Shown: positions 41,861-54,199, counted from the first letter of the stretch. The stretch: 64,000 bases of DNA from Sporopachydermia quercuum (GCA_001599295.1 BCGN01000011.1:344712-408711); one strand, 5' to 3'. Notes: a model not told the origin generated them from the sequence alone. Numbers and translations are program-made.

Positions 41861-43592
41861 TTATCTCATTCTGCCAAATAAAGGTCTCTCTGTAAAGCTC
41901 AATCTATCATTTCTTCTCCAGAAGTCAATTAGCTGATAAGCGTCAGTTAGAATTTGAATCTCCATCAATAAATACAAACATGAATCTGATTTCTATGGAT
42001 ACACCAAAAAATAATGTGACTTACAGATAAAGCAGTTTTTCTAGGTACATCCTCTTGGATAAAATGGCCTGAATCGTTGAAAACTATCAATTGATATTTA
42101 CCTATTAAAGGATAAGTCGTTAGTTTGTTAGTTTCCTTGTTTGTTAGGTAAATCAGTTGTTATAATAGATAATTATAATAGCTAATTGTAGTAAATAATC
42201 ATAGTAAATAGTCATAGTAGCTAATTATAGTAGGTGTAAAGGTAAATGCAAACGTATATATTCTTACCTTGCATTTGGCCTATCATTAAATCTTTATCTA
42301 AAGTATCTGTCCCAGCAAGGATTAATAGTTTCGCAGCTGGAACGCTTAGAAATTTACTAGATAGATAAACAAACCAGGCTATTAGATTTTTGATGTTAGT
42401 ATGAATAATTCAGTTGAGGAAACCTATGAGATCCTGCTGTTGTAATGTTTAATGTGTCCCAGCTATCTGACATCTGCCAGCATACTCATCATTTATCTTT
42501 ATCAAATCCTGTTAATTATCATTTCACTTACTATCCCAATAAACCTTCGTTTGATACAAATCTGTTACCCATTCATATTTATACTTTTTCTTTGTGTTTT
42601 CCCCACAGGGTTTCATGATACCAGGAACACTCACACAGGCAGACTGCTTATTCCGTATTGTCCCTGATTTCACATGCCATTCAATTGCCTCCTCGAGTGA
42701 ATTGAAGCCTTTAGGTCTTCTATCGAGATACTGAGGCATTGTTAGTAGAGCTCTTATTGCTGTTTCCTCTACTACATCAAAAATACAGACTCCTGTTGGT
42801 TTTATTTCCAATTTAGTACTTAAAGCAGCATTCGATATAACCGATCCTCCCAGACTGTGGCCCACAAAAAATAGCGAGGGATGATTCTCAGTTGTCCAAT
42901 TCTGTTGTTTTATCAGCTCATTGACTATGAAAATGAAATCAGATACTAGTTCTTCAAGGCTATAGTCTATATTTGTATCGGAGCATGAGGTCATGCCATG
43001 GCCCCGAGCGTCAAAAGCAAGAACTCCGCCAATTTCTGTCTCTTTATGCAGAGGGTCCTTGTTGTTTTCTTCTGCCATTGATTTCTGCAATTCTGTAGAT
43101 AACAACGCAAATGACAAGGCACCCGAGCCTGCTCCGTGATGGCAGATGAATAACGGAGATGAAGTGTCTTTAGGAGGAGAATAATAAACGTTGAAAACAA
43201 TTCCATTGGATTTAGTGAATGTGAAGTTTTCCTCGAAATAATCTGACCATTCTGCCGGTTTGAATGTGTTTTGGTTAGATAAGCTAAAGATAGATGTTAT
43301 TGTTAGTATATAAGCTTAGTGTGGAATGGCATGAAAGAAGAGCAAGATAAAGTAGGAGATGATCGTACGAAATATCTAACTTCTTAACATATATTATAGC
43401 TTACATTGAGTGTTTCCTCGTAGAATTAGAGCTAGGAAATCCCAGTTCTCCAATAGAATCGCGATATTCTTCTTCGTTGATATCCGCTTGAGAATTAGAG
43501 CTATGATTGGTTCTACTAGAAGGATCAAAGCTGAGGAACTCCTCAGCTTGTTTCAACTTTTGTTGGAAAAGCTTCCGTTGAAATTCAGACAT
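41861..43592 (-). CDS. PPE1: Protein phosphatase methylesterase 1, four introns
   Basis: Five exons on the minus strand (43405-43592, 42532-43283, 42268-42378, 42025-42101, 41861-41932) join in phase to 399 residues, matching S. cerevisiae Ppe1 (400), which is intronless. Introns of 121, 153, 166 and 92 nt start GTAAGC, GTAAGT, GTAAGA and GTAAGT. Each has a TACTAAC-like branch site close to the acceptor. The alpha/beta hydrolase features are [20 protein letters not shown], the nucleophile in GHSLGG (about Ser206), [24 protein letters not shown] and the catalytic His in [10 protein letters not shown]. The last exon encodes only 23 residues ([10 protein letters not shown] and on). The enzyme removes the methyl ester from the C-terminal leucine of the PP2A catalytic subunit. 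A substrate-linked role in TOR/PP2A signalling is known for the family. Confidence 0.94.
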
Positions 43593-44816
43593 TGGATATC
43601 AATATTGTGTTAATACGAGAAGAAAGTATCAGGAGCTTTGACCCATTTGATAGCAAGTGTTGGCTTATTACTAATAAAGCTCTAGCGATTGGTGCCATAT
43701 GTCTTTGGCAATGAGCATACGATATGATAAGACAATTCACGGTATTCTGTCTTCCTGCCGCTATTTATTTATTGATCTATCAATTGAAAGGAAGTAGTAG
43801 TGATAACATCATTCGGATCATAGTAGATAGCAATAATGATGATGATATGATTCACCAATCTGTATTGATAACAAATCCTCTGATAGGAAATTGTAGAGAA
43901 ATGCCTGAGAATGAGCAATCATCCATATCGTCTACTATATGAACTTCTACATGCATATGCAAGGAATATGTAGGCAGAGTTAGGATTGAGTAATAGATAC
44001 TGCATGAAAAGCAAAAAAGAAAGGCAAAAACAAAGATGCAAATTATGAAAAATCAGACAAAAGAGCACTATATATAACAAAGAACTTTCATTTAAATTTT
44101 TGTAATAATAATCGGTATATTGTTATCATAATTTGCTATATGATGAGCAGAATAGCTTATACTAGGACATTAAGCTTAGAAGGATGTAGGAACATACATG
44201 ATTCGTACATGGAATATGCTACTACTTACTATACTACACTTCTCATTGATGGTCTGCTTTCTTAGAATAATACCCTCAACAATGTATTTACTTTTAGTAT
44301 NAATATTATCTATTTATTCATATTGGAGCTGCTTATTAATTATAGTCTTCCAGTATTCATTTGATATACAACTACTTGAGGATTCTATCTTTAGCATGAG
44401 CAAGTAGTAGAAAGCAATTAAGTTTGACAAAACATACTAATGCATATTAGTGCGTCATAAGGTAAACTGTTCGGTGAGATGGGAAATGTCTCTGAACCTT
44501 CTTTTTTCTTNCAATTACCAGGCAAAACCCCCTTGGAAAGTGTTTATTCCTAACACCTGCCTTATGAATATGCCTTCCCCTGCAGTAAGCTGATACCTGC
44601 TTATGTGCCTCAGGCACTATCTTCTTGTCAATAAAAACAGAAACAACGAATTAGGATCAAAGATAGTAAAAAAATATGGAGATCAATATGTGTTATCATA
44701 GGTTTTGACTCTGAAAAGTGTTGTCTAATCATATTCCTATAAACCTGCAGAAGCGTTGTTTTCTCCTTGTATACAACTAACTTATAGTATATAAACTTTT
44801 TTCCCGTTTCCATAAT
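43593..44816. other. PPE1 promoter and tRNA 5' flank
   Basis: No protein gene seen. Short ORFs (61-72 codons) are Ile/Tyr/Leu-rich noise. A near-perfect 13-bp palindrome GTGCCTCAGGCAC lies near 44604. Confidence 0.55.
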
Positions 44817-44890
44817 GACTCCGTGGCCAAGCTGGTTAAGGCGCACGACTGTTAATCGTGAGATCGAGAGTTCGATCCTCTCCGGGGTCG
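44817..44890 (+). tRNA. tRNA-Asn (anticodon GTT)
   Basis: A 74-nt intronless cloverleaf. The acceptor stem GACTCCG pairs with CGGGGTC, allowing one G-T pair. The D-arm is GGCCAAGCTGGTTAAGGC. The anticodon stem CACGA/TCGTG encloses loop CTGTTAA with anticodon GTT at 44851-44853. The T-arm is GAGAGTTCGATCCTCTC. The A and B boxes are intact and a T-run terminator follows. It closely resembles S. cerevisiae tRNA-Asn(GUU). CCA is not encoded, as expected. Confidence 0.97.
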
Positions 44891-44895
44891 GCTAC

Positions 44896-44901
44896 TTTTT
44901 T
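44896..44901 (+). terminator. RNA polymerase III T-run terminator
   Basis: Six T residues starting six bases after the tRNA-Asn 3' end, interrupted next by an N. Confidence 0.8.
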
Positions 44902-45113
44902 NATTGTTTATAATAAAAAAGTATATCTCTACTGAAATGTACTTAATNTTGTCTTCAATTATATATAATATGATTTTATTTTTAGTAATTATCTTGTGTA
45001 TCAGTCTGTTTGCTTGATTTCTTTTTGATGGATACGNCCAATGAGTGATAAACCGATACGTGTGCCATATAGGCTAGACAGTAAGATGAGTTATGCTTAA
45101 TATTAATGTTTCT

Positions 45114-45174
45114 GTTACTATTACTATTACTACTACTATTATTGTTAGTGTTACTACTGTTATTATAGTTAACA
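45114..45174. repeat. Imperfect ACT/ATT trinucleotide microsatellite
   Basis: A run of TTACTATTACTACTACTATT type triplets just downstream of KOG1. Imperfect, and likely polymorphic in length. Confidence 0.8.
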
Positions 45175-45283
45175 TTCTGGTTACCATTAACACCACCTTT
45201 AAATACCATAAACATTATCATATACAATACAACTTATGCCCCATCCCTATAATAAGTTATAAGACCTCACAACCTTTTCTTTA

Positions 45284-48200
45284 CTATCTAAATTCGTGCT
45301 TCAAATTTTCAGTACAATTAAATATATTCACCGAAGTCTCATGCAAATTAGAACTTGCCAAAACCATTCGATGGGGATGGAAACATACATCCGACAAAAA
45401 TGAAGCCCTTGAATGAAGCATATATCCACCAGGATTCTTAATAGATGACACTTCTTCTCCATTGGTTGTGAATATCTTGACCGATCTCGACCCGGTAGCA
45501 ATAACAGGCGCATGCTCATGAATCTGCATAGTAGTCATATTTCGTTCATATGCTCTAAATTGTACCACTGGTTCGTCCATTCGAATATCCCATAAATTCA
45601 CCTTCCCATTAACTGACCCACTAGCAAGTTCTCTATATCCTCCCCTTTGCATATGGAGATTAATAATCCAATCGCTATCACTTTTCCAAAGTCTAACCAT
45701 ACAATCTCTAGAATCTAACCTTCGATCATAAACTCTTATGGTTCCATCACCAAATCCTGCTGTTATCACATCTCCCGCTACTTGATCTGAGGACAGAGAG
45801 CTAAGTGTGCTTGACGACCTTCCCGGTATTTCCGAAATGCATAATTCTCGGGCAGCATCCCAAACTCTTATCACTTTAACGTCTCCACTTACCAGTAATG
45901 TTCCTCTGCTTTGCTGCCACTCTGACACTAATCCCTTTGTTCTGCTGGATATAAGCATTTCACTCAAAGCTCTCCACGAGGTAACCAATTGCATGTTTCT
46001 GTTGTCNTGAAAGTTCTTGAAGATNCGAACCACACCATCACTGGTCCCTGTAAGCAATAGGGGTTCGTCGTCCTCATTAATGAATTTCACGTCAGTAATT
46101 TTAGTGCCGAACGGATTCCCATTGCAGAATCGGTTCATCAGGGTATTATTAGTCCAGTCCCAGATGCTTACGTTATCTCGGTCATCGGTTACGGCCATAA
46201 ACGGCTCAAATTGGGAGAAGAGAAGCTTTTTAGGTTGTGTTCCGTTGTTGAAATAGCCAATTTGGGTACGCCAGCTTCCGTTTACAGCCAGTTCTTTCTG
46301 CGGTTGAGTTTCAATCATAATCTGTTCATTCCGATTCCTGCGCCAGATCCGTTTGGTGTATTCAACACTCCCGGGTTCATCCATTTCTTGCCGTTTCATC
46401 TGTGGTTCCGAGAAATACTCACAGCTCCATTTGAAGAACCCAGAACAGACCGGAAACGTTACCGAGTCTTGATTGAGTTCAAAGTATGGCTGGAGAGCGC
46501 TCATTCCGGCTCCTGGACCACTTGGGCCGGTTATAGNTTTCCCGGATTTATCCGCCGGAGCCAAACGGTCTAGCCGAGGTGTCAACGGCATTTTCACAGT
46601 TCCGTAGCTTTGGGTCATTGGANTTTTCTTCTGTTCGGGTCTTTGAGCATTCCGTTGAGTTTCAGCTGTTCCCGGAGTTCCAGACATTCCGATTATTCCT
46701 GAATCGAATCCGAGTTTTTCCACCAAGTTAGCTAACGATCGGGTCATTGATTCCGAGAACATTTTAGCGGCTTCAGAAATCGTGTTTGCCGACTCCCACG
46801 AATTGGGTAATTCTGCCGAAGTCCTGTTGTGAACGTCGGACGAAATCGGAATAGTTCTGGGTCCCTGGATGTTCCGATATGAGCTTGAAGCTGAAGTCGA
46901 GGCAGGCGACAAAGTTGTCAACGGCACGGTCTCGGCTAACTTGCCTCCGGTAACTTTAGAAATGACTGGTTTTCCTCCTACTCCCCGTAATTCTCCGCCT
47001 GACTGCACCACGCTCGGAATGCCTGGCTGCTGTGCAGCTAAAAATGCAATCTGATCCCTCACTTCATCTCCTAATTCCGATTCTAGCAGCCGAGCGAATA
47101 CGTAATCAACTACTCTAGACCCTTGGATTAAAACCTCTAGAAAAGGGTCTGTCGATAGAGTAAGCAAACATTTCCATATTGAAGCAAATCCTGTTCTATA
47201 TGCCGGGGATTGAGGTCTTAACTCTTCTAATCTCCCAGGGTCTTCTGCCAGAACAATTTCTTCCACCAGTTGAGCGTATGCAGCTACTAGGAATCTGCCG
47301 AGGTATCTTTTCACGAATTTGCCTAGTAAGAACACCAATTCCCTTCTTACTACGGCTGACCCGTCATCGGAGACTTTAAGAGCCGAAATGATAGCTCTGA
47401 CTTCCTGGCGGACTATTTCTTCCGGTATTTTGTTGTTAACACCCATTCCCAGACTCTCTTCAGACCTTGTTCCAGCGCCGCCAGTATTNGCACTATTACC
47501 TGCGGCAGAAGCCGGAGCAGTGGCAGTGGCGGTGGCGGTGGCTGAAGTGTGGCCGCCATCAGCCATTTGGGCCGCTTCTGCCGCACCCCCAATAGGCTCA
47601 GTCCCTGTAAATGTCCGCAAGGCGTATAAACAAGCCGTCCGAACCTCAGGAATAGGATCATCTAGTAAAGCTAGTAGTTCTTCGGGAACACCTTCCCGTA
47701 GTGCAATGATTTTCGCGTCCGGTTGGCCATCCCATAGCTGGGCCAGCAACAGACAGCACCATTCTCTTAGTAACGGCATTTCCGTCACTTTTATATGTGC
47801 CACACATGCTCGCAATACTTCTGGCACAGCCACAGCCCGTTGTCCCGCAGGAAATCCTTTACAAAACAGAGTCAGAACAAATGCACACATCGCCCGTAGA
47901 TTATAGGCATCACTAGCAATCATTGGTAAAACAGTGGCTGGTGATAAAATCTGTACAAAGTATATATATCCCCTGTCTTTCATGAGATCCTGCTGAGTAT
48001 TTGCATAGTCTACAGCCATAATTCTAGCCCATATAAACACTAGCACAGGCTTCAGCTCTTGCGCAGGACTCTGCAGCAGCTTTAGAACGTACGGGAAGAT
48101 TCCAATAGACAATGCCAGGTAAACAGCCCACGGGCCAAGGTCTAAAAATCTACTGAGTAGTACGAGGGCTCTAAGCCTATGAACCTGTGATAGTAGCACC

Positions 48201-49837
48201 TGTAGGACTACTGGGAGCTGTTCCGGAGGTCTCCTGGAGCTTGAGCCAAATCTAAGCCACATTTCAAATGCTGTGAGGTGTTCTTCAAAGAATGTTGAGT
48301 GTTTATACTCGTAAGGAGTGCCGTCTTTGGCAGATTTACGGAGGGCGCCGAGCTGCGCCACACACTGGTCCAAAGCAAGGTCCCAGGAGTCCCATATGGG
48401 ATGAGAATGAGTCTGAGGCAAAGGAGGATCTGAAATCGGATGGCAATTATGATTGCGCATTATTCTTTCCGCGAGAAGGAAGTTTCGGAATAAAGCGGCC
48501 ACCATTAGATCTTGACGGAAGAGTCTCTTGAACAAGGGTCTCGGTAACGATGTCCAGGCAATCGTGTCCGTTATAGCTGTGAAAATCCAGTTGAGTTCTC
48601 CTAATGGTGTACGACGGTCCGCTAGTTTCCCTGGGATAGTAAAATCTGTAAGCTTTCCGTGTCCCAAGGGATTCTGGAGCATGAACCACCGGACAGAGAT
48701 GTCTATAGGAGAAGTCAAACAGCAAGTGAATAAGTCAGCAGGAAGGTCTGGATGCATCGGCAAGTACTCGTTAGCCTGACAAGCAGCTAACTGAATACAT
48801 TCTTTATAAGCCGACACAGGAGAACTGGCAGTAGAATCAGTCAGACCCTCTTTTTCGTCATCGATTCTCTTTTGGACAAACCGTTTGAAGTTCGTGACAA
48901 TATGTCCTGCAGTATGACAATCCCATACAAATATACATGGGGCTCCAATCCATGACTGGAGGTCATACAGTGAGATAGGGATATATTGGGTATAATTTCT
49001 GTTGAAGACCCATATTTCACCAGATGGGGTTGATTGGGGGACCCCATGTCCGTTATAATGAAATAAAATGCGTTCATCTTTAGCAGTTCTTCGTAGAGAC
49101 GCACAGAATCTTCGCGCCTCTTCGACACTTGGGTCAAGGGACTGTTTATACCGGGTTCGCACACTCAAAGTCTCGTACTGAGCTTGTAGATTTTTGCCAA
49201 TTTGTTCAATGGCCTTTTTCGGGTCTACAAACGCAGCCGGATCAACCCAAGCTTCTAATTTGGCGCAGGGTTGAGTCTTGATAATGTCAGGAGGATCGAC
49301 ACCGAGATTTAGACATAGCACTAAAGCAGCAGCAATAGTCTTTTGACGGTCTTTCAGTATTTTCCAGTCAGACACAAATATGTCGTCTTCTGTTGGAACC
49401 TTTGGTACAGCCGCCGTGTCATGCTTCTTGTCTTCATAGTAAATCAAAAAGTTCTTTGCCAAAGCTGACATGAATCCTTCAGTATTGTACTCTGCATCAA
49501 AACCATGTCGCATTTGAGTGTTGAGCGTGAGATAGCGTAGATTCTTGCTACGCATAGCATTGGAGTTGACTGAANCAGTGTTCGCCATACGGTTTATCTG
49601 TTGATTCAACTGTGAGTTGTTTTCCCGGTTGGAATGCCCATTTGCTTGTATTTCTGGTCCTGGAGATGCGATGGTATTAGTTGGTGGAGCCAAGGGATCA
49701 TCTGGAGACAAGTGGGTCGTCTGTTGATTTGAATTCGTTCTGGCAGTTCTTCTTCCTGCTGAGTTTGCATTGAACTCGCCCTTTTTGGACGAACCAATGT
49801 TGATTGTGACTGATGTTGAAGGCGGTTGTTGCATCAT
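45284..49837 (-). CDS. KOG1: TORC1 subunit Kog1 (raptor)
   Basis: A 1517-residue scaffold. After a low-complexity N-terminus (about 90 residues), the raptor N-terminal caspase-like domain follows (from RYLTLNTQMRHGFDAEYNTEGF through FHYNGHGVPQSTPSGEIWVF and FVWDCHTAGHIV, about 95-330). An armadillo/HEAT solenoid comes next (about 540-760), interrupted by an Ala/Thr-rich low-complexity insert. A long linker and C-terminal WD40 propeller repeats (about 1190-1510, with VSIWDWTN, RVWDAAREL and VNLWDIRMDEP blades) complete it. It is close to S. cerevisiae Kog1 (1557). Kog1 presents substrates to TOR kinase in nutrient signalling. The gene is visibly more GC-rich than its neighbours, especially 46600-49300. 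Six codons carry N. Confidence 0.96.
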   Translation of the reverse strand: MMQQPPSTSVTINIGSSKKGEFNANSAGRRTARTNSNQQTTHLSPDDPLAPPTNTIASPGPEIQANGHSNRENNSQLNQQINRMANTXSVNSNAMRSKNLRYLTLNTQMRHGFDAEYNTEGFMSALAKNFLIYYEDKKHDTAAVPKVPTEDDIFVSDWKILKDRQKTIAAALVLCLNLGVDPPDIIKTQPCAKLEAWVDPAAFVDPKKAIEQIGKNLQAQYETLSVRTRYKQSLDPSVEEARRFCASLRRTAKDERILFHYNGHGVPQSTPSGEIWVFNRNYTQYIPISLYDLQSWIGAPCIFVWDCHTAGHIVTNFKRFVQKRIDDEKEGLTDSTASSPVSAYKECIQLAACQANEYLPMHPDLPADLFTCCLTSPIDISVRWFMLQNPLGHGKLTDFTIPGKLADRRTPLGELNWIFTAITDTIAWTSLPRPLFKRLFRQDLMVAALFRNFLLAERIMRNHNCHPISDPPLPQTHSHPIWDSWDLALDQCVAQLGALRKSAKDGTPYEYKHSTFFEEHLTAFEMWLRFGSSSRRPPEQLPVVLQVLLSQVHRLRALVLLSRFLDLGPWAVYLALSIGIFPYVLKLLQSPAQELKPVLVFIWARIMAVDYANTQQDLMKDRGYIYFVQILSPATVLPMIASDAYNLRAMCAFVLTLFCKGFPAGQRAVAVPEVLRACVAHIKVTEMPLLREWCCLLLAQLWDGQPDAKIIALREGVPEELLALLDDPIPEVRTACLYALRTFTGTEPIGGAAEAAQMADGGHTSATATATATAPASAAGNSXNTGGAGTRSEESLGMGVNNKIPEEIVRQEVRAIISALKVSDDGSAVVRRELVFLLGKFVKRYLGRFLVAAYAQLVEEIVLAEDPGRLEELRPQSPAYRTGFASIWKCLLTLSTDPFLEVLIQGSRVVDYVFARLLESELGDEVRDQIAFLAAQQPGIPSVVQSGGELRGVGGKPVISKVTGGKLAETVPLTTLSPASTSASSSYRNIQGPRTIPISSDVHNRTSAELPNSWESANTISEAAKMFSESMTRSLANLVEKLGFDSGIIGMSGTPGTAETQRNAQRPEQKKXPMTQSYGTVKMPLTPRLDRLAPADKSGKXITGPSGPGAGMSALQPYFELNQDSVTFPVCSGFFKWSCEYFSEPQMKRQEMDEPGSVEYTKRIWRRNRNEQIMIETQPQKELAVNGSWRTQIGYFNNGTQPKKLLFSQFEPFMAVTDDRDNVSIWDWTNNTLMNRFCNGNPFGTKITDVKFINEDDEPLLLTGTSDGVVXIFKNFXDNRNMQLVTSWRALSEMLISSRTKGLVSEWQQSRGTLLVSGDVKVIRVWDAARELCISEIPGRSSSTLSSLSSDQVAGDVITAGFGDGTIRVYDRRLDSRDCMVRLWKSDSDWIINLHMQRGGYRELASGSVNGKVNLWDIRMDEPVVQFRAYERNMTTMQIHEHAPVIATGSRSVKIFTTNGEEVSSIKNPGGYMLHSRASFLSDVCFHPHRMVLASSNLHETSVNIFNCTENLKHEFR

Positions 49838-51857
49838 TGTTGTTAACGGACTTTAGTCAGATGAATTAATATGTGCATTTATTGAATACAAGTTAACAAA
49901 AAACAGCGTATGCGTATAGGAAATATAAATAACGAAAGACAACTGTGGGAGACTCTTGGATCCTGCAACAGAAGGTCACAGATACAACTCCGACGGAAGT
50001 TGATTGAATTTCCAGCTGGGAAACCTGACTGATAAAACTAAACAGTCAGATATAAAATCGATATAAACCTGTCAGCAAAAATGCAGTTTTCAGTCACAAT
50101 TCTGTCCTAACTATGGATAGGATTATGGATGATTGATTGCTTTCAATTGTCATACAACAGTTAACAGGACACTGTCTGCACTCATGGTATGGGTGAGTTG
50201 AATTGCTTAGAAAATGTACTGGTTAGCGATCAGGTTGAAGATAGCAAGATTTGTAAGCCAGATATTAAAAGTGAAGGCCCATTGACAATTCAATCGATGG
50301 GGGTTATATAATGGTGATGGATAGTAGGCAGAAAGATACGGATAGTAGATAATAGATAATATAAGTTGGTAATATGGAAGGACAAAAATGGGGATTCGGG
50401 CCCATTTGGGTTTCCGGAATTTTGGCTTGAATCACATATTCTCCGTAATGATGATTTCGGAAATGATGCTGTGATAATGAGGTAGAGAAATATAGTGGGA
50501 AACAGGGGACGTTTTAGACAGCAACAATGGTTAGGTAATAAGGTTAAGTATTCTTTTAGAGATAGATTCCGTATGGGTTTTGAAGGAGGTTGCCCAAAAA
50601 TATCAATGCTTTATTGAATAATAATTCGCTGACAGAACTCAACCATCACATAATATATATTATTGATTACCTCATCATATAATCGTATGCTGATTGCTAG
50701 TGTCTTATTATGAGTAAAAGACAGGCGACTATCAGGACACAAAATAAGGACAGGTGGAATGGGACATGTGACAACAGTGATATATGGATGGAGATCAAAG
50801 AGCGTAAGAGTTTTGAAAATTGAAGTAAATACTAGAAATAGGGACTAAATGATTTGATTTAAGAAAGATTAGCCCCACTTCTAGTATAAACACTAGCAAC
50901 AATTATCTGTTCAGATCTCGAACCGTCAACATTATCTGCTTTCATGACAATAGTCTGTGAGGTAATAGACAATCAAAGATAACGACTTTTTACCTTGGTA
51001 ACAACTTTTCATGGAATGCATTGTTCTGCATATATATCTCCCAACTAGCTTCTAAACTCTCCTTTTAATCTTTTTTTAACATTTCATCACACGCACTCTT
51101 CCGCATGTTTGCGCAATTATACATGCTGCCTCCCCTGGTATACTCGGGTTAATGAAATAACTCTGTCATGTGGAAAACATGTCACAGTTATTAATATCAA
51201 TGTCATGAATGNCAATGAAGGTCATCGATTTTTTACATCTCAAACCCTACGAATAACAATTAATTTAAGACTATAAATCAGCAATTTCGCTGTAATTTCT
51301 CATCTTATTACTTTGAACAAACTGGTCTTAAAATCACACNAGCCAAACTACAAAGTTTGCAGAAGATACACAGAAAATGATCCACACAAGTTCAGTAAGA
51401 CAATGGGACATAGTATCAAGACATTTGACTCGTCCTGACAGTTCATGACATAAGAGCCTTTTTTGCATTTTATGAAACATCTTTTGCTATATTTTAATAA
51501 TTTTTATTACTGTACCAATGTCATACTGCATTTTACGGCAACTTTTTCTTTCATTATAGAGCAGCTATATACATTAACAGTCAGCAGAACACTATATAAA
51601 GGTTGAAGGTATGAAAAGAATAGCAAAAGCGGATTAATAACATCAACAGAAGAAAAGCATTTATCCTTATTGTTGTGTATGACACAGGTACCCCTATTCC
51701 CTTTCACAATCGAAACCAGTATTCGTCCATACACTATCAACGTGTTTGGTAGGTGTTCTCATTGTTATAGCTTATAACTTGCAAGCAAGGATCTGTCATC
51801 CATAAATCAACAACGCAGTCAGAATCTGTTTGATCTGAATAGTTGCTAGTATAAAAG
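49838..51857. other. Divergent intergenic region (KOG1 / MTM1)
   Basis: A 2 kb region holding both promoters. The KOG1 side (50300-50830) is purine-rich on the plus strand, that is, pyrimidine-rich on the KOG1 coding strand, with GATAGTAG repeated near 50322-50350. No gene seen. Confidence 0.55.
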
Positions 51858-53345
51858 ATGCCAGCAACACCAGATATCAGTATTACTACGGACCTGGCAG
51901 ATGAAGATGTTCAACTAAACGATATCAATGATTCGTTTCCAAACAATGGAACCATCGCTGGAGCTGCNTCAGTAGCTCTATCATCATCATCATCATCAAA
52001 ATCCACAGCAAGATCAATAAATCTACAATCAACTACTATCCCAACAAACAATAGTACATCCACATCCACATCACCGTCATTAACGTTTTATCAACGAATG
52101 CTATCTGCTTGTACAGGCTCGCTATTAACATCCTTTATCGTCACACCTTTTGACGTAGTAAGAGTACGAATTCAGCAACAACATGCATCAGCTTCAATGA
52201 AACCCGCTCCAATGTCATTTCAGAAACTCAGCTTACCAGGACAGTTCGTATCCCCCGCAGGAAGACTTAGTCATATTGCNTCTCAGACTCCATCGCAACT
52301 GGGCATTTCTATCTGCTGTCGTGATGTATTTTGGTCTCCAACGCAACCTCAATTAAACTACTGTGCAGTAGGCACTCAGAGCACTAGCGTATCATCAAGT
52401 TTGGGGTCATTAGCCAATGGATGTAAGATAGGTATTCAGTCGGCTATGCAGACCATTCCACTTGCTGCTGAGACCTCAGACAAACTAACTGGTACTTGGC
52501 AAGCGTTAAAACGAATAGCTAAAGTTGAAGGACTCTCGACATTATGGAGAGGTCTCTCGCTTACGTTGGTAATGGCTGCCCCTTCAAATGTAGTTTACTT
52601 CACTGGTTATGAATATCTAAGAGATAATTCTCCAATTAGAGACTGGTCTGGCAACTATTTAATATGTGGAATGATTGCTAGGATTCTTGCCGCTACTTCT
52701 GTTTCCCCTTTAGAACTAATAAAGACAAGGCTGCAGTCTTTACCTAGAGATCGTAGCACCAATAATTCAGGATTAATGTCGTTCCGGACTACTATCAGAG
52801 ACGTCAAAGTTATGGTACAGGCCGATGGAATGAAAGCTCTGTACAAAGGTCTTTCTCTTACATTATGGAGAGATGTGCCATTCTCAGGAATATATTGGGC
52901 ATGCTATGAAACCTTGAAAGCGAATTTAACGAAGAAGTTCCCCGGAAATACTACTGGGGATATTTCTAATGCTAGTACCAATGTACCATCAANTAACAAT
53001 ATGTCTTCCTCACAGTCATATTCAATAGATCCTCGGTTGTTTTCCCTTAGTTTTGTTTCTGGAAGCATGTCTGGTATTATAGCTGCATTGGCAACAAATC
53101 CTTTTGATGTCGGTAAAACAAGACAACAGGTATCACGACCAGACATATCACATGCTGTGAAGAAGCCTATGCATTCGGAGAATATGTTCAAGTATCTTNA
53201 TACGATCATGAAGAATGAAGGACCCGGTGCTTTATATGTAGGTGTTGTTCCTCGGATGTTGAAGATTGCGCCAGCTTGTGCTATTATGATATCAACTTAT
53301 GAATTGGGAAAACACTTTTTTGAGAGATATAATGTATCACACTAA
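51858..53345 (+). CDS. MTM1: Mitochondrial carrier, Mtm1 type
   Basis: A 495-residue member of the mitochondrial carrier family. It has three tandem repeats with signature motifs [22 protein letters not shown] and [11 protein letters not shown]. Between repeat-one halves is a Cys-containing loop (ICCRDVFW). The blocks [28 protein letters not shown] and [12 protein letters not shown] match Mtm1/SLC25A39-40. The family acts in the inner membrane; yeast Mtm1 affects manganese loading of Sod2 and iron-sulphur metabolism, and its human relatives import glutathione. The protein is about 130 residues longer than S. cerevisiae Mtm1 (366), through a Ser/Thr-rich N-terminus of about 75 residues and an enlarged first loop. 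Four codons contain N. Confidence 0.9.
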   Translation: MPATPDISITTDLADEDVQLNDINDSFPNNGTIAGAXSVALSSSSSSKSTARSINLQSTTIPTNNSTSTSTSPSLTFYQRMLSACTGSLLTSFIVTPFDVVRVRIQQQHASASMKPAPMSFQKLSLPGQFVSPAGRLSHIXSQTPSQLGISICCRDVFWSPTQPQLNYCAVGTQSTSVSSSLGSLANGCKIGIQSAMQTIPLAAETSDKLTGTWQALKRIAKVEGLSTLWRGLSLTLVMAAPSNVVYFTGYEYLRDNSPIRDWSGNYLICGMIARILAATSVSPLELIKTRLQSLPRDRSTNNSGLMSFRTTIRDVKVMVQADGMKALYKGLSLTLWRDVPFSGIYWACYETLKANLTKKFPGNTTGDISNASTNVPSXNNMSSSQSYSIDPRLFSLSFVSGSMSGIIAALATNPFDVGKTRQQVSRPDISHAVKKPMHSENMFKYLXTIMKNEGPGALYVGVVPRMLKIAPACAIMISTYELGKHFFERYNVSH

Positions 53346-54199
53346 GGGTAGTAGGGATAATGAAGAAGGGAGGATAGCAAATGATTAGAAGGTAATGGAT
53401 AATAGCGTTTGGAATGGATTTCGGATTAGCAGGGCGAAAGGACAAGATGATAGCTTGATAACGTTGGAGATAAAGAGAATTTAATGAATGGATTAGCGGG
53501 CTCTACTGTTGATATATCTTAATTTATGATATTTGGCCACTGATTGATTGTAGTACTGTTATGATTAGAATAACAGCTTCAAACAGTCATAGTATGAGTG
53601 TGACAATACTACCTCAGATAATTCATTTGTTTGAATACCAGTATTTAGTCATATGGAGTCATATCAGCATCTTACTGGTTATCATTCGTTAGCAATTTCT
53701 TCAGCTCGTCAAATAGAAGAAAACCTTGTAAATAAATATAAATCAACTCGAATAATAGATAATAATAATGGGGTAGAGATTTCAGCTTATAGTGAACGAT
53801 TGACAGAGTATTATAATAGGATTGTAGAAAGGGAATGATATACTAGGTTGCCGATTAATAGATAAACAAGTAAACATTGTTATTAAAATGTAAGCACTTT
53901 CAACACTAAANCGATGTTGACTGCTGCCGATAATAGAGTAAAATCCATAATGTACAAGTTGCCAACAATGTATTCTAGCAATGTCCTTTAATACTTACAT
54001 TGAATCCTCTGAGACAGAAATTCAGTTTAATCCAAGAATACAACGACCAATTATGATAAGCACGTATTGTGATAAAATTATGTATTACCACAAATATTAA
54101 ATAGCAACTAAACAAATCTCGGTATTCCTCCTCATAGTAATGTCGATCTTCATAATCTAATAAACACCTTACTCCACCCTAAANAACGCTCAAATCAAA
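53346..54199. other. Convergent intergenic region (MTM1 / Pil1-like)
   Basis: AT-rich. A 61-codon ORF on the plus strand (53653-53838, beginning MESYQHLTGYHSLAIS) has reasonable composition but no recognised relatives. I do not call it a gene. Confidence 0.5.

Larger units (their letters stand above)
44891..45283. other. tRNA / KOG1 3' flank
   Basis: Nothing gene-like. It contains the tRNA terminator and an ACT/ATT trinucleotide tract. Confidence 0.6.

Noticed and set aside
44597-44620. Palindrome GTGCCTCAGGCAC before the tRNA
   Set aside because: Short and isolated, compatible with chance. No second copy seen near other tRNA-like features.
53653-53838. 61-codon ORF after MTM1
   Set aside because: No recognised family. 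Length is within chance expectation.
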